Source of the DNA: Nonomuraea fuscirosea
Lineage (GTDB): Bacteria; Actinomycetota; Actinomycetes; Streptosporangiales; Streptosporangiaceae
DNA: 64,000 nucleotides
Direction: 5' to 3'
Assembly (NCBI RefSeq): GCF_003001935.1
Contig: NZ_PVNG01000038.1
Span: 1 to 64,000 of the forward strand
A program made the position numbers and the translations under genes. This document shows, piece after piece, positions 14,548 to 24,130 of this stretch (position 1 is the first letter of the stretch; each line of letters opens with the position of its first letter). A model generated the notes under the pieces. It was not told the origin of the DNA. It saw only the letters and a list, made by a program, of their open reading frames with translations, and did no database searches.

Positions 14548-15930
14548 ATGGACGTCCACATCAGCCTCCACGGCCGCGGTGACCTGGCCGCACAGGTCTA
14601 CCGGCAGTTGCTCGACGCCATCCTCGACGGCCGCCTGCGGTCGGGCGAGCGCCTGCCCCCGACCCGGGACCTGGCCCGCGGCCTGGAGATCTCCAGGAAC
14701 ACGGTCGCCCTCGCCTACGACCGCCTGGTGGCCGACGGGTTCCTCGTGGGTCGCGCGGGCGCGGGGACGTTCGTCTCGGCGGAGCCGGTCAGGGGGCGGG
14801 CCGCGCCGAAGGGCGTCGTACGCCCGCGTCCCGTCTGGGACGACCTCCCCCTGCCCCAGCCCATGACCCCCGCCCGGTACGACTTCCGCGCCGGCGTCCC
14901 CGATCCGCGCCTGTTCCCCATGGAGACCTGGCGCCGCCTGGTGGCCCGCGAGCTGCGGGTGAGCGCCGCCGGCTACGGTGATCCGGCCGGCCACGAGCCG
15001 CTGCGCGCGGCGATCTCCCGCCACATCGGCCTCAGCCGCTCGGTCCACGCGGGCCCGGACGACGTGCTGATCACGAACGGCGCCCAGCAGGCGCTCGATC
15101 TGATCGGCCGCGTGCTGATCGAGCCGGGCGCGGTGGTGGCCGTCGAGGAGCCCGGCTATCCCCCGGCCCGCCTGCTGTTCCGCTCGCTGGGAGCGCGGGT
15201 GGCCGGCGTGCGCGTGGACGGCGAGGGCATCGACGTCACGGCGATCCCCGGTGAGGCGCGCGTCGTGTACGTCACGCCGTCGCACCAGTTCCCGCTCGGC
15301 ACGCCGATGTCGCTGGCCCGCCGCGCCGCCCTGCTGGCCTGGGCCGAGCGCCGCAGGGCGGTGGTGATCGAGGACGACTACGACAGCGAGTTCCGCTTCG
15401 GCGAACGGCCGCTGGAGCCGCTGCAGAGCCTCGACCGGGCGGGCCGCGTCATCTACGTGGGCTCGTTCTCCAAGACGCTGCTCCCCATGCTCAGGCTCGG
15501 CTTCCTGGTCGCGCCCGCCTCACTCGCGCCGGCCCTGCGCGCGGCCAGGCAGCTGTCCGACTGGCACGGGGAGCTGCCCACGCAGGCGGCGCTGGCCCGC
15601 TTCATCGACGAGGGTCTGCTGGCCAGGCACATCAGGAAGGCGACCCGCGAGTACGCCGCCAGGCACGCCATGATCGCCGAGGCACTGGCCGGCGACGACC
15701 GGCTGCTGCCCGTGCCGTCCACGGCGGGGCTGCACCTGTGCGCCCGGCTCGCGCCTGATGTGTCGGTACGTCCGGTGCCGGAGCTGGCGGTGGAGTCACT
15801 GGAGGCGTACTACGGCGGGAGCACACCCGAGCCCGGCCTGGTGCTGGGGTACGGCGGGATCGGCAGGGACGCCATCCCGGAAGGGCTGCGTCTGCTCAGG
15901 TCGGCGATGCGGCGGGAACGCTTCTCATGA
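14548..15930 (+). CDS. MocR-family (GntR-aminotransferase) regulator
   Basis: The 460-aa protein joins a GntR winged helix (about residues 10-75; GERLPPTRDLARGL) to a fold-type I aminotransferase domain (about 110-455). SFSKTLLPMLRLGFL contains the PLP-binding lysine, and the conserved IEDDYDSEFR segment is present. MocR proteins sense PLP or related metabolites. The gap shared with the MFS gene contains CCAATTCAT near 14518 and an imperfect mirror ATGATTGG near 14533, possible operator halves. PdxR-like control of vitamin B6 genes is an alternative, but no pdx gene is adjacent. Confidence 0.88.
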   Translation: MDVHISLHGRGDLAAQVYRQLLDAILDGRLRSGERLPPTRDLARGLEISRNTVALAYDRLVADGFLVGRAGAGTFVSAEPVRGRAAPKGVVRPRPVWDDLPLPQPMTPARYDFRAGVPDPRLFPMETWRRLVARELRVSAAGYGDPAGHEPLRAAISRHIGLSRSVHAGPDDVLITNGAQQALDLIGRVLIEPGAVVAVEEPGYPPARLLFRSLGARVAGVRVDGEGIDVTAIPGEARVVYVTPSHQFPLGTPMSLARRAALLAWAERRRAVVIEDDYDSEFRFGERPLEPLQSLDRAGRVIYVGSFSKTLLPMLRLGFLVAPASLAPALRAARQLSDWHGELPTQAALARFIDEGLLARHIRKATREYAARHAMIAEALAGDDRLLPVPSTAGLHLCARLAPDVSVRPVPELAVESLEAYYGGSTPEPGLVLGYGGIGRDAIPEGLRLLRSAMRRERFS

Positions 15931-15969
15931 AGGGACTCGGCCGTTACTGAATTACCGCGCCTGAGCAGG

Positions 15970-16488
15970 TCAGGGATGTCGGCGGGTCCAGAACCTGCGG
16001 TTGCGCTCCCCCGACATCTCCGGGTCGTCCGGCGGCGAGGGCTGTTGCACGATCACGACCGTCGTACGGGCGTGCCGCGCGCAGTACATGCTGGTCGAAG
16101 GCAGGAAGATGCGGCTGAGCACCCCGCGTCTCCCCCGCCCGAGCACCAGCAGGTCACCTTCACGGGCCAGGTCGACGAGATGGTAGCCGGGGTCGCCCAC
16201 CCGGCCGACCATGAAGGTGGCCAGGTCGTCGGGCACCCCGCCCGCCACGTCCTCGAACACGCCCGTGATCACCTCGGTGCAGCGCGCCTCCTCGCCCGCC
16301 CTGACGGCGTGCTGCACGGGCAGCGCCTCGGGGAAGGGGTGGACGGGCGCGCGGCTGACGTGCACGGCCACGAGAGCCATCCGGTGCAGCCGCGCCGCGC
16401 CGATGGCCCAGGCCAGGGCCCAGCGCGCCGCCGGGGATTCGTCCACCCCGACGATCAGCCGCGCACCGCCGGGCAGATCCTGTTCCAC
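15970..16488 (-). CDS. Universal stress protein (UspA) domain protein
   Basis: The 172-aa protein starts at GTG after AGGAGG. It begins RLIVGVDESPAARWALAWA, the UspA strand-helix opening. GRGRRGVLSRIFLPSTS corresponds to the ATP-binding GxxGx9GS motif but with Pro-Ser at the final glycine position, so nucleotide binding may be altered. A 25-residue basic tail is added. Such proteins respond to hypoxia and stress in actinobacteria. Confidence 0.85.
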   Translation of the reverse strand: MEQDLPGGARLIVGVDESPAARWALAWAIGAARLHRMALVAVHVSRAPVHPFPEALPVQHAVRAGEEARCTEVITGVFEDVAGGVPDDLATFMVGRVGDPGYHLVDLAREGDLLVLGRGRRGVLSRIFLPSTSMYCARHARTTVVIVQQPSPPDDPEMSGERNRRFWTRRHP

Positions 16489-16597
16489 GGTGCCTCCTGT
16501 CGAAGTACGACCATAGTGCGCCTACCCGCTGGTTACCGGGAGGTGGCACTTTGCGAACTCTGGAGTCCCCCGGCGAGGCCAGGCGTAGCATGCGGGG

Positions 16598-19500
16598 GTG
16601 GAACGAGGGTGGGTGCGGCCTCGTCCCGCCCTCGACCGGCGGCTCGACGGCGCACTCGTACACCGGCTCACCTCGCTCGTGGCGACGACAGGCTACGGGA
16701 AGTCGACCGTTCTGGCCGGTTGGAGCCAGGCCGTGGGTGCGGTGCTGCACCGCCTCGGGAGCGCCGACCGTGACCTGCCCACGCTGGCCGCGAAGGTGGC
16801 CGCCGCGGTGGCGGGCAAGGTGCCCGATCTGCCCGCCGAGCTGGTGACGGCGGCGGGGGCGCCGCTCGGGCCCGGCGCCGACGAGCCGTCCAGGGCGGCG
16901 GCGCTGGCGGGCGCGCTGGCCGAGGCGCTGGCGCGGCGGCTGCGGCGGGGGCTGGTCCTGGTCTTCGACGGGGTCGAGGTGATCGCGGACGCGCCGGGTC
17001 CCGTCCGTTACGTGGAGACGCTCGTACGTGCCGCGCCCCGCCACCTCCATGTGGTCACCGCGTCGCGGGCGCCGCTGCCGTTCCCGACGGCCCGGCTGCG
17101 CCAGGACCACGAGGTGCTCGACCTGGACGCCACCGATCTCGCGCTGACGCCGGAGGAGACCGCCGCCTGGGCGCGGGCCCTGCTGGGCGAGGCGGGCGCG
17201 GACATCGCGGCCGAGTTGCACCGTACGTGTGCCGGCTGGCCCGCGGCCGTGCAGGCGGCGCTCGACGCGCTGGCCCGCGAGGATCCGGCCGCCTGGCGCG
17301 GCACCGTGGCCGGACTGACGGCGAACTCCGCCACGCTCGACCGGCTCACGCTGGCCGCGTTCGAGGACCTGCCCGCCGCCATGCGGGAGCTGCTGCGCGC
17401 CGCCACGGTGCTGCCGGTGCTGACGCCGGACCTGGCCGGGGCGCTCGGCGCGCCGCCCGACACGCTGGACGCGCTGGCCTGCCGCGGCCTGTTCCTCGAA
17501 TTCCTGGAGCCGGGCCGCGAGAGCTGCCGGCTGACCTCGCAGGGCGGCCAGGTGCTGGCCAAATATGCCCCGCTGGACCGGCACGAGGCGCACGACGTGG
17601 CGGCGGTCGCGGCCCGCTGGTACGTCGAGCACGACCAGCCCGAGCTGGCCCTGCGCGCGGCGATCTCGACCGCCCACCCCCTGCTCGCCGCCTCGCTCCT
17701 CGACGCCCACGGCCCGCGCCTGGCCGAGCGCGGTGACGTGCCGGCCGCGCTGGAGCTGCTGCCCGAGTCCGCCAGGCGCTCTCCCCCGATGCTCAAGCTG
17801 GCCGGCTTCGCCGAGCAGAACCGCGGCCACTGGACCAGGGCCCGCGAGCTGCTCGCCCAGGCCGCGGAGGGGCCGGCGTTCGACGCCTCCGTGGCCAGGC
17901 GGCTGGCCTTCATCGACCACATGCGCGGCGAGCTGGACCGGGCGCTGGCCATGTACGAGCAGGGTCACGCCTTCGGCCTGCCGCCCGCCGACGCGGCCAT
18001 GTGCACCGCCTCGATGGCCTCGGTGCACTGGCTGAAGGGCGACCGGGTGTCCTGCGCCGAGCTGGCGGACAAGGCGCTGGAGCAGGCCAGGAGCCTGGGC
18101 GATCCGGCCGCGCTGGCCATGGCCAACACCGTCCTCGCCATGCTGGCCGCGCTCGACGGCGACCGCCGCGCCAACGACGCCTACTACCTGCGGGCGCTGG
18201 CCTACGCCGAGCGGGCCGGCGACCTGGTCCAGCTGATCCGCATCCACGCGAACCGGGCTTCTCGCCACCTGGACGAGGCCGCGTACGAGGACGCGCTGGC
18301 CGAGACGGAGATCGCCGGCCGCCTGTCGGATCTGGTGGCCTTCGCCCCCTTCGCCGCGCTCAACGTGGCCAACCGCGCCCAGGCCCTGGCCCGGCTGGGC
18401 CGCCTGGAGGAGGCGCTGACCGAGGCCGCCGACGCGGTGGCCCGGTGGGAGGCGATGGGCTCCGGGCTGACCGGCACCGGCATGAATCAGCTGGCCGCCG
18501 TGCACGCGCTGCGCGGCGACCGCGGGGCGGCGGTGGCGCTCTACCGGCGGGTGATCGCCCAGGCCGAGCCGTCGGGGGAGGTGCAGGCGCTGTCGCACGC
18601 GCTCAACGGGCTGGCCGGGCTGCTCGCGTACGAGGATCCCGACGAGGCCGCCCGCGTCGCCCGGCAGGCGCTCCGGTACGTCGGCGGCATCGCCGGGGTG
18701 GCGGCCAGGCTCGCCGCCGTACGGGTGGCGCTGGCGGCCGGGCGGCGCGAGGAGGCCAGGGCGCTGCTGGCGGAGGCCGAGCCGGTCGCGGTCGGCCGCA
18801 GGGACCACGCCGCGCAGGCGGCCGTCGCGGAGCTGCGCGCTGAGCTGGACCGCGACGCCGCGTTCGCCGACGAGGCGGTGCGCCGGTGGACGATGCTCGG
18901 CGATCCCGTCGGCCGGGCCAGGGCCGAGCTGGTCAGGGCCGCGCTGGCCGATCCCGCGACCGGCGTCGAGGTGGCCGTGGCGGTGCGCGAACGCATGCAC
19001 GCGATCGGCTGCCGGGAGCTCGACGACCGCATCGACGCGCTGGTGGCCCGCGCCGCTCCCCCGCGCCAGGCCAAGGTGGTCGTCGCGACCATGGGAACGT
19101 TCCGCGTGCTCAGGGGCGCGGTGCCGGTGCCGCGTACGGCCTGGCAGTCGCGCAAGGCGCGTGACCTGCTGAAGATCCTGGTCAGCCGCAGGGGCGGCGC
19201 GATCGGCAGGGAGCGGCTGGTCGAGATCCTCTGGCCGGAGCAGGAGGACCAGGCGGTCGGGCTGCGGCGGCTGAACGTGATGGTGTCCACGCTGCGCGCC
19301 GTGCTGGATCCGGGGCACGAGTGGCCGGCGGACGAGATCGTGGTCTCGGAAGAGGGAGCGTTGCGGCTGGAGCTGGCCAACGTACAGGTCGATGTAGAGA
19401 TATTTCTTGATCTGGTGGCTGAGGCCGTGCGACTCGATCAGGCCGGACGTCCGGCGGAGGCGCTGGAACGGTGGGCGGCGGCCGAGAACGCGTACGGCGG

Positions 19501-19804
19501 GGAGTTCTGCGAGGAGGACCCCTACGCCGACTGGGCCGTGGGCCTGCGCGAGCAGGCCCGGCTGGCATACGTGCAGGCGGCGGCCAGGCTCGCCACCGAG
19601 CGGGCCGGCGCGCACCGCTACGACGAGTCGGCCCGCTACTGGCTGCGGCTGCTCGAACGCGACCGCTACGACGAGCGCGCCCACCTCGGTCTGGTACGGG
19701 TGCTCGACCTGGCGGGCCGGCGCGGCGACGCCCGCAGGCGCTACCAGTTCTACGCGGAGCTCATGCGCGAGCTGGAGGTCGAGCCCGCGCCGTATCCGAC
19801 CTAG
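16598..19804 (+). CDS. Giant regulator: STAND ATPase-TPR with C-terminal SARP (BTAD) DNA-binding domain
   Basis: The 1068-aa protein starts at GTG 16598. A MalT-like NTPase module has Walker A TTGYGKST (30-37) and Walker B GLVLVFDGVE. A long alpha-helical TPR region follows (about 330-800). From about residue 825 there is an OmpR-type winged helix (ATMGTFRVLRG to ALRLELANVQVDVEIF), then a bacterial transcriptional activator domain (about 930-1060). Canonical SARPs carry these domains at the N terminus. Here they are C-terminal, as in the MalT-BTAD group. Direct heptamer repeats directly downstream look like SARP sites, suggesting it controls the next two genes or itself. Confidence 0.85.
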   Translation: MERGWVRPRPALDRRLDGALVHRLTSLVATTGYGKSTVLAGWSQAVGAVLHRLGSADRDLPTLAAKVAAAVAGKVPDLPAELVTAAGAPLGPGADEPSRAAALAGALAEALARRLRRGLVLVFDGVEVIADAPGPVRYVETLVRAAPRHLHVVTASRAPLPFPTARLRQDHEVLDLDATDLALTPEETAAWARALLGEAGADIAAELHRTCAGWPAAVQAALDALAREDPAAWRGTVAGLTANSATLDRLTLAAFEDLPAAMRELLRAATVLPVLTPDLAGALGAPPDTLDALACRGLFLEFLEPGRESCRLTSQGGQVLAKYAPLDRHEAHDVAAVAARWYVEHDQPELALRAAISTAHPLLAASLLDAHGPRLAERGDVPAALELLPESARRSPPMLKLAGFAEQNRGHWTRARELLAQAAEGPAFDASVARRLAFIDHMRGELDRALAMYEQGHAFGLPPADAAMCTASMASVHWLKGDRVSCAELADKALEQARSLGDPAALAMANTVLAMLAALDGDRRANDAYYLRALAYAERAGDLVQLIRIHANRASRHLDEAAYEDALAETEIAGRLSDLVAFAPFAALNVANRAQALARLGRLEEALTEAADAVARWEAMGSGLTGTGMNQLAAVHALRGDRGAAVALYRRVIAQAEPSGEVQALSHALNGLAGLLAYEDPDEAARVARQALRYVGGIAGVAARLAAVRVALAAGRREEARALLAEAEPVAVGRRDHAAQAAVAELRAELDRDAAFADEAVRRWTMLGDPVGRARAELVRAALADPATGVEVAVAVRERMHAIGCRELDDRIDALVARAAPPRQAKVVVATMGTFRVLRGAVPVPRTAWQSRKARDLLKILVSRRGGAIGRERLVEILWPEQEDQAVGLRRLNVMVSTLRAVLDPGHEWPADEIVVSEEGALRLELANVQVDVEIFLDLVAEAVRLDQAGRPAEALERWAAAENAYGGEFCEEDPYADWAVGLREQARLAYVQAAARLATERAGAHRYDESARYWLRLLERDRYDERAHLGLVRVLDLAGRRGDARRRYQFYAELMRELEVEPAPYPT

Positions 19805-19812
19805 GCACCCCG

Positions 19813-19832
19813 ACCTGAACCAGACCTGAACC
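19813..19832 (+). promoter_or_regulatory. Tandem direct repeats resembling a SARP operator
   Basis: CCTGAACC occurs at 19814-19821 and again at 19825-19832, an 11-bp period. Known SARPs bind heptamer direct repeats spaced by one helical turn just upstream of -10. The site is 22 bp before the ATG of the small gene at 19854, and 9 bp after the end of the SARP-type regulator gene. Confidence 0.55.
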
Positions 19833-19853
19833 GCCCGGCGAGATCGTGCACAG

Positions 19854-20015
19854 ATGAGAACGGTCATCGTCCGGCTGGTCGAGCCCGAGCAGTCCGGCGG
19901 CCAGCTCCGCGGGCTGCTCGAAGAGGTCGGAGGCGAACCGGTGCCGTTCAGCGGCCCGGAAGCCGTCATCGAGATGCTGATGGTGGCCGCGGGACTACAC
20001 AGAGATCCGGCCTGA
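19854..20015 (+). CDS. Small acidic hypothetical protein
   Basis: The 53-aa protein (MRTVIVRLVEPEQSGGQLRG to MLMVAAGLHRDPA) lies between two giant regulator genes, 49 bp after one and 48 bp before the other. Its ribosome site is weak (GAGA, 11 nt upstream). The N-terminal beta strand plus helix suggests a small folded protein. It may be a remnant or a modulator of the neighbouring ATPases. Confidence 0.5.
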   Translation: MRTVIVRLVEPEQSGGQLRGLLEEVGGEPVPFSGPEAVIEMLMVAAGLHRDPA

Positions 20016-20029
20016 ACCTCCCGCGAACA
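20012..20029 (+). promoter_or_regulatory. Second heptamer pair upstream of the LuxR-type gene
   Basis: CTGAACC at 20012-20018 and GCGAACA at 20023-20029 share GAAC with 11-bp phasing, and CCTGAACC matches the pair at 19814-19832 exactly. It lies 34 bp before the start of the LuxR-type regulator, consistent with control by the upstream SARP-type protein. Confidence 0.4.
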
Positions 20030-20063
20030 CCTCTCGCCACGATGGGTGACGAGAGGAGGCACG

Positions 20064-22715
20064 ATGAGCGAGCACGGGAGCTGTTGGCCGTTCGTCGGGC
20101 GAAGGGGGTCACTCACGACCGTACGGGAGGCGTTGCGGTCGGGAGCGGGCATGATGATCGCCGGGGCGGCAGGGGTGGGCAAGAGCAGGCTGGCGGCGCA
20201 GGCCGTCGCCGGGCTGCCGGGATACGCGGTGGTGCACGCGCTGGGGACGGAGACCGCTGCGGCGATCCCGTTCGGCGCGTTCGCGCACGTGCTGACGGGG
20301 CCGCCGCGCAGCGGCGAGAACCTGCTGCGCTGGGCGGCGCGTCATCTGCGCGGGCAGGCGGGGCGGCGGGGGCTGCTGGTGAGCGTGGACGACGCGCAGC
20401 GGCTGGATCAGGCGTCGGCGGCGCTGGTGCACTATCTGGCCGAGAGCGGGGAGGCGCAACTGCTGGTGACGGTCAGGTCGGAGGAGCCGCACCCGGCTCC
20501 GGTCACCGCCCTGTGGAAGGACGAGCTGCTGCGGCGAATCGAGCTGCCGCCGCTGACCGTGGCGGAGGTCGGCCAGGTGCTCGAAGCGGCGCTCGGCGGG
20601 GAGGTCGCGGCGCGGACCGTACGGCAGCTCGCGGGGATGAGCGAGGGGAACGTGCTCTACCTGCGCGAGCTCGTGCACGCGGGGCGCGACTCCGGCTGCC
20701 TGGCCGAACGCGGGGGCGCGTGGCGCTGGCGGGGCGAGCCGGCCATGACCACCCGGCTGCGCGAGCTGGTCGGCGACCGGATCGGCCACCTCGACCAGGA
20801 CGAGCGCGAGGTGCTTGAGCTGGTGGCGTTCGGGGAGCCGGTCGGCATCGAGCTGCTGACCGCGCTCACCTCGGCGCGGGCGGTCGAACGGGTCGAGGCG
20901 CGCGGCCTGGTCGTGACCGTGACCGACGGCCGGCGCGAGAACCTGCGGCTCGGCCATCGGCTCTACGGCGAGGTGATCCGCGGCGACTGCGGCACCCTGC
21001 GCACGCGGCGCCGGCTGCGGACGCTGGCCGAAGGGCTGGAGGCGACGGGGCTGCGGCGGCGCGAGGACGGGCTGCGCGCGGCCGTGTGGCGGCTGGACAG
21101 CGGCTCGCCCGCCGATCCGGCACAGCTCACCTCGGCCGCGCGGCTGGCCTGGAGCCGGCAGGACCCCCGGCTGGCCGCCCGGCTGGCCAGGGCCGCGATC
21201 GACGCGGGCGCGGGCGTGGGGGCGGTGGCGGTGCTCGGCGAGGTGCTCACGGTGCTGGGCGAGACCGGCCCCGCCCTGTCGGCCCTGTCGGCGGTGTCGA
21301 TGCCGACGTCGGTGCCGCTGTCGACGTCGGCGGAGGCGGCTGGGGCTCTAGCAGTTGCCGGGGCTTGGGCGTCGATGACCGAGGGCGAGCGGGCGCAGCA
21401 CGCGTGCAGTCTGGGGATGAACCTGGCATGGGCGGGCGCGGACGCCGAGGCGTGCCGGGTGCTCGACGCGGCGGTCGCGACGCTGACCGAGCCGGGATGG
21501 CGGCAGGAGGCGTACGTCTACCGCGCCGTCGCCGACTGCTTCGCCGGCCGGATGGGCGGCGCGGCCGAGTCGCTGGCCGAGGCCCGCGCCTGCGCGCCCG
21601 GCACCGCCCGCGGCCTGGCGCACGCGTTGGCGCTGCGGACGTGGGTGGACGCCTACACGGGCCGCCCGGAACGCGCCCTCGCCGCAGCCGGACGGACGGC
21701 AGAAGATGGGCCGGACCGGGAGGAGTCCGCGCACGCGTTGCCGACGCTGCTCGACGCGCTGTGTGCCGCGCAGTTGTTCCGCGGGCGGCCGGAGGAGGCG
21801 GCGCGTACGGCGGAGCGGGGGATGGAGCTGCCCGCCGCCGAGCTGCCGGTGACCGGGTTCGCGGCACACCTGGCGATGGCGGCCAGGTTGCGCGGGGACG
21901 CGGCGGAGGCGGTGCGCCGGTGCGGGGACGACCTGGCCAGGCTGCCGGAGCGGGAGCCGTACCTGGGACGCTGCCTGGCCGAGCAGGCGCACGCGTTCGC
22001 GCTGCTCGGCAGGCTGGGGGAGGCCACGCGGGCGCTGGCCGAGGCCGAGGAGGCGGCGGCCAGGTGGGCGTTCACCCGGCAGCACGTGCTGAGCGCCGCG
22101 GTCTGGGTGGCGGCGGCGGGCGGCGACGTGGCCGGCGCCGTACGGCGATGTCTGGCGGCGGCCGAGCACGCGGAGCGGCACGAGCTGCGCGGCCACCTGA
22201 TGTTCGCGCTGCACGACCTGGTCCGCCTCGGGGCCGCACCCGCCGCCGTGGAGCGGCTGCGGGAGCTGGCGTCCCTGGTGGAAGGGCCGCTGGTGCGGCT
22301 GCTCGCCCGGCACGCGCGGGCGCTGGGGGATCCGGCCGAGCTGCGGGAGGTGGCCGGGGAGTTCGAGCGGCTGGGCCTGCTGCTGCACGCGGCCGAGGCC
22401 ACGGCGCACGAGGCGGCGGCGTACCGGGAGGCGGGGCGCGGCACCCTGGCCAGGGGCGCACGGACGCGGGCCTGGGCGCTGGCCAGGCGCTGCTCGGGCA
22501 TCAGCACGCCGGCGCTGATCGAGCTGGCCACGCCCGAGCTCACGCCGAGGCAGCGGGAGATCGTCCAGCTCGCGGCCTCCGGGCTGACCAACCGGCAGAT
22601 CGCCGACCGGCTCACGCTGTCCACCCGGACGGCGGCCAACCATCTGCAGGCCGCCTACGACAAGCTCGGCGTGAACGACCGCACCCAGGTGGCCCGCCTG
22701 CTGACCGTCCTCTGA
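20064..22715 (+). CDS. LAL-family LuxR regulator with N-terminal ATPase
   Basis: The 883-aa protein starts at ATG 20064 after GAGGAGG. Walker A is GAAGVGKS (34-41); Walker B is in GLLVSVDDAQRLD. A TPR-like helical middle is followed by a C-terminal LuxR helix-turn-helix (about 823-883; ELTPRQREIVQLAASGLTNR and IADRLTLSTRTAANHL). LAL proteins are large ATP-dependent activators, often of secondary-metabolite genes. Adjacency to the SARP-type ATPase with matching upstream repeats suggests a two-tier switch. Targets are not identifiable here. Confidence 0.9.
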   Translation: MSEHGSCWPFVGRRGSLTTVREALRSGAGMMIAGAAGVGKSRLAAQAVAGLPGYAVVHALGTETAAAIPFGAFAHVLTGPPRSGENLLRWAARHLRGQAGRRGLLVSVDDAQRLDQASAALVHYLAESGEAQLLVTVRSEEPHPAPVTALWKDELLRRIELPPLTVAEVGQVLEAALGGEVAARTVRQLAGMSEGNVLYLRELVHAGRDSGCLAERGGAWRWRGEPAMTTRLRELVGDRIGHLDQDEREVLELVAFGEPVGIELLTALTSARAVERVEARGLVVTVTDGRRENLRLGHRLYGEVIRGDCGTLRTRRRLRTLAEGLEATGLRRREDGLRAAVWRLDSGSPADPAQLTSAARLAWSRQDPRLAARLARAAIDAGAGVGAVAVLGEVLTVLGETGPALSALSAVSMPTSVPLSTSAEAAGALAVAGAWASMTEGERAQHACSLGMNLAWAGADAEACRVLDAAVATLTEPGWRQEAYVYRAVADCFAGRMGGAAESLAEARACAPGTARGLAHALALRTWVDAYTGRPERALAAAGRTAEDGPDREESAHALPTLLDALCAAQLFRGRPEEAARTAERGMELPAAELPVTGFAAHLAMAARLRGDAAEAVRRCGDDLARLPEREPYLGRCLAEQAHAFALLGRLGEATRALAEAEEAAARWAFTRQHVLSAAVWVAAAGGDVAGAVRRCLAAAEHAERHELRGHLMFALHDLVRLGAAPAAVERLRELASLVEGPLVRLLARHARALGDPAELREVAGEFERLGLLLHAAEATAHEAAAYREAGRGTLARGARTRAWALARRCSGISTPALIELATPELTPRQREIVQLAASGLTNRQIADRLTLSTRTAANHLQAAYDKLGVNDRTQVARLLTVL

Positions 22716-22720
22716 GCAAC

Positions 22721-22736
22721 CGGCCCGCGCGGGCCG
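22721..22736. terminator. GC-rich palindrome after the LAL gene
   Basis: CGGCCCGCGCGGGCCG is a perfect 16-bp palindrome starting 6 bp after the stop. A second small hairpin (GTCCC/GGGAC) follows at once. No T-run is present. In actinomycetes such hairpins often end transcription between convergent genes, as here. Confidence 0.5.
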
Positions 22737-22779
22737 TCCCACGTCGGGACGGCTTGTGCGAGTCGGCTGCGCGGCGGGG

Positions 22780-23493
22780 TCAGACGAGTTTCAGCAGGGC
22801 GTCGTACAGGGTGTCGCGTTCCCGCTCGGACAGCACCCCGTACGGCGCTGCGGCGCGCCGGTTCGTCTCGGTCTCGATCGCGACGCGCTCGGGCCCGTCC
22901 CGCAGGCCGACGATCTCGGTGGCGGACAGGCCCGCCGCCGCCCACGCCGCGGCATGGGCGTCGGCCCGGTGGTAGCGCAGGACGGCGAGCCGGTTGAACA
23001 GCCGCAGCCCGAGCCCCGACCCCTCCGGCTCGTACGGCGGCGCCACCAGCTCCAGCGCCCCGCCGGGCAGCCGCTCGGCGGCGTCGAGCACCCGGCCCAC
23101 CAGCTCGGCCGGACCGGCCAGGTCGTGGCCCGCCCAGACGCGGCCGACGGCGGCGGCGTGCAGGTCGTAGAGGCGGTGCACGAACGCGAGACCCTTGCCC
23201 GTCAGCCGCAGCAGCCCGTCGCCGTCCTCGGTCAGCGTGCCCTCGTCGAGGTGCTGCCGGAGGGTGTGTTCCTGGTCCGATGCGTACCGGTAGAGGGCGG
23301 CAAGGCCCGTGCGGGGCAGCGGGCGGAGGGGGAGGGTGAAGCGCAGGTCGTACAGGTAGGCGGGAGTCAGGCCCGAGGTCGCGGCCAGGTCGGCGAGGGC
23401 TGGGGCGGCCGAGGCGTGCACGTTGACGTGGGCGACGTTGATGACCGGGGCGATTTCCGCCGCATACTCCGACAAGTCCCGAAATTTAGGCAT
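22780..23493 (-). CDS. Hypothetical protein with winged-helix character
   Basis: This 237-aa protein has a segment (DEGTLTEDGDGLLRLTGKGL, about residues 82-101) typical of a MarR-type wing. An Ala-rich helical region of about 100 residues follows, ending in RERDTLYDALLKLV. The N terminus carries an odd His/Val-rich stretch (INVAHVNVHASAAPALADLA). I do not recognise a named family; a single-domain transcription factor or a DinB-like helical protein are possible. It is convergent with the LAL gene. Confidence 0.6.
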   Translation of the reverse strand: MPKFRDLSEYAAEIAPVINVAHVNVHASAAPALADLAATSGLTPAYLYDLRFTLPLRPLPRTGLAALYRYASDQEHTLRQHLDEGTLTEDGDGLLRLTGKGLAFVHRLYDLHAAAVGRVWAGHDLAGPAELVGRVLDAAERLPGGALELVAPPYEPEGSGLGLRLFNRLAVLRYHRADAHAAAWAAAGLSATEIVGLRDGPERVAIETETNRRAAAPYGVLSERERDTLYDALLKLV

Positions 23494-23590
23494 CAGCGGC
23501 GATTATCCGGGTTACCGCGGCGAGAAGAGAGGTTTCACGTGAATCGGGATCAACGCCCGGACCGCCGGGCCGGCGTGGAATGCTAGGCCC

Positions 23591-24130
23591 ATGGCGCTGC
23601 CGTTCCGTCTCGCCCGCACCGCGGTGTTCGCCGTCGTGTGCCTCGGGCTCGGCGTGGCGGCTCACGTGCTCGGCGGCTCGTCCGTGCCCGCTCCGGCCAT
23701 GGTGGTGGCGCTGGGACTGGCGTTCGGAGCCGCGTACCCGCTGGCGGGGCGTGAGCGCTCGCTCGCGCTGATCCTGCCGCTGCTCGCCGGCCTCCAGGTG
23801 CTGCTGCACCTGCTGTTCAGCCTGTCCCACACCGTCTCGCCGGCAGCGCCGGCCCTCCACCTCCACTCGGGGCTGGTGCCGGGGCTGGGCATGCTCGCCG
23901 CCCACGGCTGGGCGGTCGGGCTGACCGCGCTCTGGCTGGCGCGCGGCGAGGCCGCGCTCTGGGGGCTGCTGCGCCGCCTGGCCGTGCGGTTGCTGGTCAT
24001 CGTCCGGCTGCCACTGCTCGTCACTCCTTTCTCCGCCTCCCCGGGCACGCCCGAGCCGCGCGTGCTGCGCTCGGCCGTGCTGCGGCACGTCGTCAGCAGA
24101 AGGGGCCCGCCGCGGGCCGTCGCCGCCTGA
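23591..24130 (+). CDS. Integral membrane protein of copper-linked cluster
   Basis: The 179-aa protein has about four transmembrane helices. A His-containing loop HTVSPAAPALHLHSGLVP (about 80-97) and a GMLAAHGWAVG helix contribute scattered histidines and a methionine. Comparable proteins sit next to PCuAC copper chaperone genes in actinobacteria. A metal-related role is inferred from the next two genes, with a 93-bp gap. No function is established. Confidence 0.6.
   Translation: MALPFRLARTAVFAVVCLGLGVAAHVLGGSSVPAPAMVVALGLAFGAAYPLAGRERSLALILPLLAGLQVLLHLLFSLSHTVSPAAPALHLHSGLVPGLGMLAAHGWAVGLTALWLARGEAALWGLLRRLAVRLLVIVRLPLLVTPFSASPGTPEPRVLRSAVLRHVVSRRGPPRAVAA

Noticed and set aside
16160..20182. 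Very long minus-strand open frame (1340 aa) opposite the SARP-type regulator
   Set aside because: It is the mirror of a real high-GC gene, low-complexity and rich in Arg/Gln/Pro, with no family motif.
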